DNA from: Rhyacichthys aspro
Taxonomy: Eukaryota; Chordata; Actinopteri; Gobiiformes; Rhyacichthyidae
DNA: 64,000 nt
Assembly: GCA_036850595.1 (NCBI GenBank)
Contig: CM072160.1
Coordinates: forward strand, 19,223,574 to 19,287,573
Direction of reading: 5' to 3'
Below the pieces are notes generated by a model that did no database searches, was not told where the DNA came from, and saw only the letters and a program-made list of their open reading frames with translations. Positions 1 to 8,576 of the stretch are shown piece by piece. Within the stretch, counting starts at the first letter, position 1, and every line of letters begins with the position of its first letter. A program made the position numbers and the translations under genes.

Positions 1-13
1 GGCTGTCACAGAA

Positions 14-1001
14 ATGTGCAGCGAATGTGATACAGAAAATATTGCGTTTTCAGTCCGAGAATGGGCCCAGCTGAAAGACATTTGTACTGTGCTTGAGCCT
101 TTTTCTGAGGCAACAGACCTCACTGAAGGAGACACTGTGGTTACCATCAGCATGGTGGTCCCCACCGTCCTGGACTTAAGAACTCATCTCAGCAAGATGG
201 AAGTGCAGCTGCCGCAGATTGTGACAATAGTTAGAGCACTAAAAAAGTCTTTAGAGAAGAGGTTCTCGGGGATCTTCAGAAGGATCAACATGGAGCAGGG
301 GGATCCCGAGGAGCCATTTAATCATCGGATCTACTTCCTTGCCGCCATGCTTGATCCCCAGTTTGGTTTGAGCTGGATAGATTTAGATGTCCATAATGGG
401 GAGTCCGGTCCAGCACTGAAGAGGTTCAGAGACGACCTCAAGAAATCATTAACAGGTGGCTATAATTATTATGGTTGTTGTTGTTATTATCACAGTTATT
501 GTTATTATATTGTATTATATTATCCTGTTTAATCCTGTATTTTGTTTGTGTGTATGTGTGTGTGCACTTTTTTCCAGACCTTTTGATCAGAGAGGTAGAC
601 CAAGATGCAACTGCTGCACCGCTAGCAGAAGATGCAGAAGATGCAGGAGAACTGTGCCGTGACTCACTGCCACCCCTGAAACATCAGCGTCTTCTTTCAC
701 GCTACAAGGCCTTTAAGATGCAGCACAGCACAACCCGAGCATTACTGCACAAATAAGCAGGTACCTGGACAACATGAATGACTATGACTGTGATGCACTG
801 ACCTTTTGGTCAAAAAACCAAGAGCAGTTCCCTCAACTGCACAATGTTGCCTTAAAAGTCCTCTCTGTCCCTGCCTCTTCTGCCCCAGTGGAGAGAGTTT
901 TTAGCAGAGGAGGCATTCTAATGAGACCCCACAGAGCACGGCTAAGCCATAAGATGCTGCAGTTTTTAGTGTTCTTGAAGTGCAATCAACGACAGCTTTA
1001 A
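14..1001 (+). pseudogene. hAT transposase, C-terminal part, frameshifted
   Basis: The coding sequence enters from beyond the left edge. Exon 1 is readable to 455. A GT-AG intron (456-577) follows, and exon 2 from 578 continues in the same frame (..DLLIREVDQD..). That frame meets a stop at 754-756. The conserved C-terminal hAT dimerisation region then continues in another frame from about 735 to 1001, with the motifs NDYDCDALTFW, SSAPVERVFSRGG and RARLSHKMLQFLVFLKCN. The frame change at about 720-750 points to a one-base indel, so this copy is probably not functional unless the base call is wrong. The family assignment is firm from the C-terminal motif. The N-terminal BED finger expected for such a protein is present in the copy at the right edge. 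Confidence 0.8.
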
Positions 1002-1949
1002 CATGTGAACTCTCTCTGACATGCTTACACTCCCCCCACATATGCACGCACACACAAAACTACAGACACACAAATGGTTTCACACAGAAAGCTACAAAAA
1101 AGGCACGTACACAGAGGACATACTCACTCAACACACAAATGCATCCATGATACAGTATGCCTTTCGTTCTACAGTTTTAATGTATTACTTTATGTATCTG
1201 TTCTTTGTGATGTCTGTGTTCTATTGTTCTTGTCCCACTGAACTACAGGCTTCATATATTGATAAAGTGTGTTATAATTGAGATGCCATTGCACACATCA
1301 AGGTGACAGAATCTTGTGATCACCAGTTCTTCCTCTTGTTAATGTACAATTTGAAGTACAGTTTTGTAAACTTTTTTTTTTTTGCATTTGATTTGAATAA
1401 ATATATGGCATCATTGGCCTGAATAATATTTGCATATCGTTGTGATTGATTAAGCATTAGGCCTATGCCATTTCAGTGATGCTGATATTATACAGTGTAA
1501 TTTGGCTACTATAATGGTAAACAATGCAATTTCAAGTTGACAATTGTGTGTATCTTTAATATTTAAAATTCACGTTTCATCTACTAATTAAGTACAATTT
1601 AAATCATTAACATATTTACAATTCATTAGACGTTTTTTGAGGTGCAGGGTGGTGTTGGAGGCTTGTTATTTTGTTAGATGAATTTGGGACTAGTTAATAG
1701 TCATGTCAGTCCTTAACAGCACTCAAGAGTCATTCCCCAAATAGTGTAGAAATAGCGGTTATGCAATTGCCACACATATTTGATCTCAGCCAGTTGGTGA
1801 AAACATTTATAGTGAGTTCACAAGACATGCACTGTCTATGTATAATTGTGCTTGTAGTTGAATACAATCTCATATTTATACTAAACAGCTGAACCCAGTA
1901 TGGTGCTTATGTTCTACAACTCATGCAAGATTGCAAAAAAAAATTGTTT

Positions 1950-1955
1950 TTTTTT

Positions 1956-1986
<31 letters not shown>

Positions 1987-2100
1987 AGCTGAACTAGTCT
2001 TGGTCTTGACTTGGTCTGTCTTGCTCTTGGTCTTGGTCTTGTCTTGGTCTTGATACTTTCTGGTCTTGGTAGTGTCTTGGTCTCGGTTTAGGCGGTCTTG
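1950..2100 (+). repeat. hAT subterminal GGTCTC / CTTGG repeats
   Basis: A run of GGTCTC hexamers (about 1957-1986) grades into irregular TCTTGGTCTTGACTTGG-type repeats up to the terminal inverted repeat. The matching subterminal region at the 5' end of the other copy (63400-63530) is built of the same words in palindromic order (GAGACCGGTCTTGGTCTCGAG). Subterminal repeats of this kind commonly serve as transposase binding sites in hAT elements. That role is inferred here. Confidence 0.7.
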
Positions 2101-2147
2101 ACTACAAGTCTACTGAGCGGTGGCGCCCCGCTCAGCCACACGGGCTT

Positions 2148-2197
2148 CCTGGTTGATCCTGCCATAGTACTGTGTCATATGCTTGTCTCAAAGGTTA
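2148..2197 (+). pseudogene. 18S rRNA 5'-end fragment (PB1)
   Basis: CCTGGTTGATCCTGCCA followed by CATATGCTTGTCTCAAAG are the two opening blocks of eukaryotic 18S rRNA. The short spacing between them is expanded and altered here (TAGTACTGTGT). The similarity stops after about 50 bases, so this is not a usable rRNA gene. A GC-rich stretch resembling an external transcribed spacer precedes the equivalent site in the other copies. Confidence 0.8.
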
Positions 2198-2444
2198 GGT
2201 CATGATGACTGATGAACTTAGCCTGGGCCGGGAAGCTGACCGCCGGGGAGAGCTCTCTGCCACTGGGCGGGCCCGCGCGCTTAGCTCCGTGTGTATGCAC
2301 GGGGCGGCGCACGCGCCAGTCTGATGGGGGAGGCCCGTTCCTCCCGACTACTTGTCAGCTTTTACGCAGCACGGTGGGGGCGGCCCACCGCGCGCCTCTG
2401 GGTACCCAACTCTAGTCTCCTACCCTGTTCTGCCCCGGCCTGTG

Positions 2445-2730
2445 AGGTCTTTTATCATACTGAAAACACGGACCTGTCTCTGAGCTCCTACCCTGTTCTG
2501 TCCTGGCCGGTGAGCCTGCCAGGCTTAGCAGGATGGAGCGCCTCTGGGGTTTTTGATCATACTGAAAACACGGACCTGCCTCTTGGCCGGAGGGGAAACT
2601 TAGGTGGAGGCCTGCAGTTTTCCTTGACCTGGTTTATAGGAGCGAAAGACTAATAGAACCAGCAGTAGCTGGTTCCCACCTTGAGTTTCGATCAGGATAT
2701 ATGGCGTGCGAAGTCAGGAGCATAGTCCTA
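2445..2730 (+). pseudogene. 28S rRNA-derived fragments, rearranged (PB1)
   Basis: Two copies of a block ending GAAAACACGGACCTG (about 2458-2477 and 2552-2580) resemble the conserved 28S stretch around TTGAAACACGGACC. They are followed by GGGGAAACTTAGGTGGAGG and then AGCGAAAGACTAATAGAACC and AGTAGCTGGTTCCC (2641-2682). These correspond, in the same order, to a conserved part of 28S rRNA that reads GAGGAAACTCTGGTGGAGG .. GCGAAAGACTAATCGAACC .. AGTAGCTGGTTCCC. Intervening 28S sequence is missing and one block is duplicated. The identification is from recalled consensus sequence. Confidence 0.75.
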
Positions 2731-2943
2731 GTGTTGGGCCACGTTTCCTATATGCAGGACTGGACGCCCTTCCCGGAGCTGCGGGGTACCATGTCCACAT
2801 AGACATAACTCATCACCAGGTAGAATCAAACACACTGCCGTGGAAAGAGAGAGTCTGGGGTGAAGTAGCAGGAGTCAAAGCGTGGAGCCTGTGCGCAGTT
2901 GTATGTGAGCGCGTGTAGTACCAGGGGCTGGGAAAGAGCGGAA

Positions 2944-3628
2944 CCAGACGCCCTGAGCACCACGGTTGCTCCCCGCTCACCTCTCGTGCACGTTCGCCCA
3001 CCATTAAGCCCCCCTCCTGGGCTATTCACCAATCCACGAGCCTGCTGTGGGTTTGTGCCCCTGGTACCCCGTACACAATGCACCTGGTACTCCGTACACA
3101 TCAGTAATGACTGATGTCTTTACTGATGTCTCTGGAGTACCAGGGGCATTATGTACGGAGTACCAGGGGCTTTGTGTACGGAGTACCAGGGGCATAGTGT
3201 ACAGGGTACCAGGGGCTTTGTGTATGGAGTACCAGGGGCATTGTGTACGGGGTACCAGGGGCTTTGTGGACTGATATGTGTACGGAGTACCAGGGGCTTT
3301 GTGTACGGAGTACCAGGGGCATAGTGTACAGGGTACCAGGGGCTTTGTGTATGGAGTACCAGGGGCATTGTGTACGGGGTACCAGGGGCTTTGTGGACTG
3401 ATATGTGTACGGAGTACCAGGGGCTTTGTGTACGGAGTACCAGGGGCATAGTGTACAGGGTACCAGGGGCTTTGTGTATGGAGTGCCAGGGGCATTGTGT
3501 ACGGGGTACCAGGGGCACGAACCTCCAGCGAGCCTGTGGATTGGCCAATAACCCAGGAGGGGGCTTAATGGTGGGGGAACGTGCACGAGAGGTGAGCGGG
3601 GTGCAACCGTGGGGCCCAGGGCGTCTGG
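2944..3628 (+). repeat. 130-bp inverted repeat enclosing a 23/35-bp tandem array (PB1)
   Basis: The arm at 2944-3074 and the arm at 3499-3628 are reverse complements over about 130 bases with only scattered mismatches (CCAGACGCCCTG .. GTACCCCGTAC read on opposite strands). Between them lie about 16 units of a 23-bp repeat (GGAGTACCAGGGGCWTTRTGTAC type, 3136-3512). Every fifth unit is lengthened to 35 bp by the insert GGACTGATATGT, giving a higher-order period of 127 bp. The single strand could fold into one long hairpin. The array resembles the subrepeats of ribosomal intergenic spacers. Confidence 0.9.
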
Positions 3629-4060
3629 CCTCTATGCTTTTAGCCTGTTTTGCGTGTATGGATACCCCGTATGAGGCTGTGGCTGTAGCCCAGGCTCACG
3701 CAGCCTTGTCCCGGACATCCCTCTCTCTTTACCGCAGTCCCAGGGGTGTCTAGCTTCGGTCTTTTTAGCCTGTTTTGCGTGTATGGATACCCCGTGTGAG
3801 GCTGTGGCTGTAGCCCAGGCTCACGCAGGACATCCCTCTCTCTTTACTGCCGGCCCAGGGGGCCTCTTTCCCCGGTCTTTTCAGCCTCATTTGACCGGGC
3901 CCAGACCCCCGTTTGAGGCTGTGGCTGCGTCCCGGGCGCATGCAGCCGCGTTCTGGCCAGCTCCCCTCCTCTTTACTGCGATCCAGACCCCTTGTGAGGC
4001 CGTGGTTCTATGCCAGGCTCATGGAGCTTGGTCCTGGTTTGAACTTTATTTTAGAGGGGG
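3629..4060 (+). repeat. ~120-bp spacer-like direct repeats (PB1)
   Basis: Three to four degenerate units share the blocks TTTTAGCCTGTTTTGCGTGT, CCCCGTATGAGGCTGTGGCTG, CCAGGCTCACGCAG and CATCCCTCTCTCTTTAC. Unit starts fall at about 3639, 3760, 3878 and 3967. The region links the inverted-repeat array to the right terminus. No reading frame is conserved between units, so it is treated as non-coding spacer-like sequence. Confidence 0.75.
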
Positions 4061-5927
4061 GCAGTCACACGGGGGAGCCAGCGACCAGCAATAAACCTCG
4101 GCGCCTAAAGGGTTAATATCATTTGCCCAATAAACCTTGCGATTCAGTTTTATTTTGCATTAGTAAGATTTTATCACCATTGTCATTGTTCATATCACTT
4201 CAGTGTGCTATAGACTTTCAAACCACCATTAGCTCTTGTTTCACAAAAAATACATATGACTTAAATATCAGCTAATATTGCTAACTAATAAGCCTCACAA
4301 ATGTTTTGTTTCTCATGAGCAATGGATCAGTTTCAAACTCTCAGACTCAGACTAACATCAGACTGTGATTATAAAAAAATCTACTGGGTTTTTTGATTGT
4401 ATTGATTTTTATAAAGGATCTATTTGTTTGTTTATTTGCTTCACATTGGATTTTAAATCATAGTAGTAAAAGAGTTAATAAAACATAAATCCTAATAACA
4501 AAACAAAAAAAGAAAAAAAAAGAAAAAAGCATTTAATTATTTTATTTAGAGAATATAAAACAGTGGGAAATTCCTGCTTCTCAGCTCTCATTAAGGACGG
4601 AATGATCTTTGTATTTTTGATGGCCACTTTGACAATATATACACACAACATTGTCTGTGCAGAAAAACAAGACGCAAAGGAAAAACAAAATGGAACTGTT
4701 TTTTGTTTTTTGCTTTTTTCAAATGAAGCATGTCTTGTTCTTGTGGTGAACTTCAAATTTCAAAAAGAAAACATGCTAGATGTTGTCCTTTATGCAAACA
4801 AACAAGCATTTATTAGCAACAGTTGTTTCAGCTCTTGCTTTGTCAATTAAAAGTTTTAATTCACTGTCTACACTGCATTGTACAAAAGCAGAACATGTGG
4901 CATTAAATAGTGAATCCCTAAAATGTAGGAAATAGGTGCAGCCCTGTGAACTGCTATGTCTATGATTAACACCATGTATTCTTTGTGGCACTGAACAACA
5001 CAATTGGGTGGTATACAAAATCTGCTGCTGCATAAATTGTCTCCAACTGTAGCAACAATCTGAATCCTTAAAATTTAGACAAAATCACTCATTATGTCAC
5101 ATACAAATGATAATACGTATCATTAAGAAAATGAAACCTTTTTATGATTTACTTTTTCCAAATGTGTGTGTCGGCCTAATGCAAACAGAGTATTAATATG
5201 TAAACATGGGGCTGAGGAGCGGCTGACAAACTGCTGACAAATTTGTCATATCAGCCGAGTGGAAATTTATTTATTTAGATTTTATGATAAACAACACAAC
5301 AAGACGTGACAAGACGCATTATAAGACACAGTTTTATTCATTTTTAAGGTAAAAACAGTAAAGCTACTGTGCCTAAAATCCATCAGTTGGTTTATTAACT
5401 TGGCTTCCTCCTGACGATGATTTCTCTTCCCTTTGGTTTGATTAGTGCTGACCTCTGGATTATAGTAGCCTACCACAAGAAACATAAAAAATGAATCATA
5501 AATAAAATAAATTACTCTTTTCTAAGTAGATATTGTTTGTCTATACAATGTCTTTTTATTTGGACACATCAACTCAATACAATAAAATGTAATAATAACC
5601 CCCATGTAATGGGTCATGTGACAAATGCTAGGGTCTTTATTCATACGATCTATATTTAAATACCAGTTGGATCAGATCAGTATCTGATACCTGCAGATAC
5701 TCAAAGCACAGGGATCAGGATCTGTACTAAAAAGCTGGATCGGTACATCCCATTTTTTTGTATTCTAGTGAAGAAAACTAAAAAATGTTCTGTTGTTCTT
5801 TCTATTTTGAAATCACTAGACGCTATGGCTTACTCTTTCAAAATAATACATTCATATACAATAGGTTTATTAATAAGACAGCAGTATCATGCTTCAAGTG
5901 TCTCACTTTAAGCTATGTATGCAAAAA

Positions 5928-6066
5928 GACTTGTGACTTGATTTGGACTTGTGACCAAAAGACTTGGACTTGACTTGGACTTGTGACCAAAAGACTTGGA
6001 CTTGACTTGGACTCATGGTCAAAGACTTGACACTTGACTTGGACTTGCAGAAAAAGACTTGTGTAC
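5928..6066 (-). repeat. CAAGTCCAAGTC-type minisatellite (H1)
   Basis: Repeated GACTTGGACTTGTGACCAAA and related words end at CATCTCTG (6067-6076), read on the minus strand as CAGAGATG, a start common among hAT-type elements. Copy number differs between paralogues: the equivalent tract is about 172 bases at 18132-18303 and about 140 bases at 35697-35836. It may be the remnant of a non-autonomous hAT element. No opposite terminus was identified. Confidence 0.6.
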
Positions 6067-8023
6067 ATCTCTGATGTGTAATGTTCATCTCACAGCAGAA
6101 AGTTCAGTAACTAAAGCTAATATTGAATGTTCAATACAACCACAACAATAAGAGAATAGCAACAACAGTCAGTGGCTTTGTCTCCAGCAGGGCCTGGGGA
6201 AGCTTCCTGATCAAAGAACACATGCTGTAACACAGCATTTGTACAATCTCCAAAGTTTGTACAAGTACAGTTTTCTTTCTGATATCAAGACATAACACGT
6301 TTGATGTTACATTTAATTTATTTCATATAGAAGCCAGTCTTAGGTCCCTCCTCAGTTCAGGGACAACTGAAGTAAAATCAAAAAAAGAAAAAGAGCAATG
6401 TAAAAAGGATGAGCCGACGTATGATATGACACGGCAGAAAATACCTGCGGTTCAACAGTTGTTGCAGTTGTTGCAGAATAGCTAACACAGTCATTAGTGG
6501 CTACAGTCTGAGCCCAGTTTTATCCACAAATAAACACATAACTCTTTAGACTCTGGTGTTATTGAACTTGACAGATACAGACCCCTCGCCGCCATTATTC
6601 ATGTATTATTTGTCACAGCAAGCAGAACTTTCATCAAACAAGCATCACTGCTCCGAGGTTTACTCCACAAAACTCACACTCGTTTGTGAAAGAAACGGTC
6701 TCCATCATGTGCCACACTATACTGTACTGTGGGTAAATAACATTAGTGTACTAGAAACACAGATGGGATACACAGTTGAACATCAAGGAGCCTTTAACAT
6801 TTAACTTTCAGAGATAAAGGTTGAGAGTTCTATGTCTTTTCTTGGTCCTCCAGCGCTGACTTTCATTTAGTCCTGACTTTAATTCATCCTCTATAACTGT
6901 GTCTGCTCTTGCTAATTTTTGCATCACTCCGCTCTCAGTGACTGTTGCAAATACTCTTCTAGGTGGAGGTATACTCTTAACAGTACAGTGCACATAGGAC
7001 ATGTTTATTTAAATGAGTGTTAATGTGTTTTACAAGGTTTGAAAATTGAGGAAAGTGAACCTGAATATTATTTATATCACTTTTTCATCACTCTAAGCTG
7101 AGACAAAGAAACACACTCCCACCATAAATTAGAAACACCTAGGAATCCACTAACAGCAGTGTTAGTTAGTTTCTCTTTTTCTCTCAGAACCCAACCGAGC
7201 TTGATCTCTGTCCTTCATCCTTCTCACCTTTGGTTGCCATTTCCTAAGTTCTATTATTTAGCTATTTAACTTAGCTGTTACCATTTTGTTCATTGGAAAT
7301 GTTTTGTGTCTGAACTTCTTCTGACAAAATGTGTGATCAGCACAAAAATATAACATGAAAATGTTTAGATTTATTTTGAATACTTTATTGATACTGTTGC
7401 AGTTTTACAGCACATGTCTGAAGAATAGGACACATCCAGGTCTGGGTCTGGGCCGGAGTCACTGCAGAAAAACCAGGAGGAACCAAACGTCTTCACCTTC
7501 AAACCTAGTCCAGTGTAGTCCAGATGCCTTCTTTGAACGCTTCTCTTGAATATGTCCTGGATGAGAGAGAACCTCCACAGACACGAGGAGGGAAAGACAA
7601 GAGAACAGAGAGAGAACAGGTTAGTCACAGTCAAATCAGATGGAATCCTAGTTCTTAAGACTTAAACAGTAACATCAGCAGGAAACCTAGACTGGCTTTG
7701 AACTAATCTAATTCTATAAGTAAAAGATTAGAAAAACAAAAGACACCACATCATTGTCTGAAATCTGCAGATCAATATATTGATAGTTCCCATTTTTTAT
7801 GTTTCAGATTAATTTTCATGTAAATGTTTTATTCTGGTACCATCATTTAGGATGAAAGTTAAATTTAATTTTTTGGTTATTTATTTTATTTTGCCAGTGT
7901 CACTGCTGTGACTAAATGATGGTGTAAGTAATCCTGGCTGAGGGGAACTACTTCTGCCTTTAACTGCCACATGGAGGTAGCTCGTGGTATTGTGCATCAC
8001 TGAGCCATGAAACCCACTGCTTT

Positions 8024-8511
8024 CCATTGATTTTATAATTAGGGCAATACCTGCTCATCTTTTTGGTCTTCTAGTAAAAGATTGATAATGGGGCATTGCC
8101 AAGACAAAGAGCTACAGCTAAGTTGTTATCTGCTTCCAAACTGTCAAACCCAGTCTAAGAGAAGGAGGAGTGGATACAAAAGCAAGACGTGAGGATGGAG
8201 CACATGAGAAACTGTGGAAGCAGACTCTCTGTATGTATGCTGCGTAACATTAACACAGCTCACTGTTACAACAGCAGCTCTGTTCATGCCATGCAGCTCA
8301 CAGAGAGTCTGATCCTACAGGTTTTCATGGTACGTCCTGATGTTTCCTCATGTCTTGTTTCATGTGTCCACTTTCCCTTCTTTTGGACTGGGTTTGACTG
8401 TTTGGAAGCTTATGGGAAACTTAGCTATAGCTTTGTGTCTTGTTGGCAGTTGTCCTTTACTAGAAGACCAAAAAGATGAGCAGACACTGTGTCCCAACAT
8501 AAAATCAATGG
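8024..8511 (+). repeat. Foldback (palindromic) repeat beside the TOG gene, copy 1
   Basis: 8024-8166 and 8374-8511 are imperfect reverse complements. Matching blocks include CCATTGATTTTAT, CTGCTCATCTTTTTGGTC with TTCTAGTAAA, and CCAAACWGTCAAACCCAGTC. Pairing continues inward (ACAAGACATGAGGA against AGCAAGACGTGAGGA) and again near the centre (CAGACTCTCTG / CAGAGAGTCTG), so nearly the whole 490 bases can fold. It lies 66 bases beyond the stop codon of the TOG-domain gene and is probably inside its 3' UTR. It looks like a MITE or foldback element. No target duplication was identified. The same structure is present in H2, H3 and H5. Confidence 0.8.
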
Positions 8512-8576
8512 ACAGCAGTGGATTATTTCCCCTCAGAGTGTGGCTTTCACACAATGATGTGTGGTGTCTCTAAAAT

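Larger units (their letters stand above)
1..2112 (+). mobile_element. hAT DNA transposon, 3' part (runs off left edge)
   Basis: The right terminus ACTACAAGTCTA (2101-2112) is the exact reverse complement of TAGACTTGTAGT at 63389-63400, the left terminus of another copy at the other end of the window. The next 8 bases, CTGAGCGG (2113-2120), also stand immediately before the element at 63381-63388. An 8-bp target duplication is typical of hAT elements. The element contains the C-terminal part of a hAT transposase (1-1001), about 950 bases with no gene that I recognise (1002-1950), and a GGTCTC/CTTGG-rich subterminal region. It is inserted inside the piggyBac-like element PB1. Confidence 0.85.
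2113..4112 (+). mobile_element. piggyBac-like element PB1, rDNA-like 3' part
   Basis: This is the portion of the piggyBac-like element downstream of the hAT insertion. It ends in GGCGCCTAAAGGG (4100-4112), which is an imperfect inverted copy of the left terminus CCCTTTAATCGCC seen at 12082-12094 and 59115-59127. It is followed by TTAA (4113-4116). The content in order is a GC hairpin (2113-2135), an 18S rRNA start (2148-2197), GC-rich sequence of unknown origin, 28S rRNA pieces (2445-2730), a 23/35-bp array inside a long inverted repeat (2944-3628), and ~120-bp spacer-like repeats (3629-4060). The transposase part lies beyond the left edge. Confidence 0.8.

Noticed and set aside
2148..2730. 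Functional ribosomal RNA gene
   Set aside because: Only about 50 bases of 18S and scattered, rearranged 28S pieces are present, with altered spacing and duplications.
3136..3512. CRISPR-like array
   Set aside because: Direct repeats follow each other without unique spacers, and the context is a eukaryotic transposon.
3022..3586. Overlapping open frames of repetitive Pro/Tyr/Val-rich protein on both strands (also at 16121-16639 and 33129-33474)
   Set aside because: They are translations of the 23-bp tandem array, open in several frames at once because the unit lacks stops. The unit length is not a multiple of three, and the frame is not conserved between copies.
6808..6977. Minus-strand open stretch after an AG acceptor, identical in H1, H2 and H3
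   Set aside because: It could be a terminal exon, but identity between recent duplicates says nothing about selection. No family is recognised, and no in-frame partner exon was found.
7371..7553. Minus-strand stretch with acceptor and AATAAA motifs, perhaps a terminal exon of the TOG gene
   Set aside because: The TOG gene already has a stop at 8577, and I could not link this stretch by phase. It may be a 3' UTR exon, but the evidence is too thin to list as a gene part.
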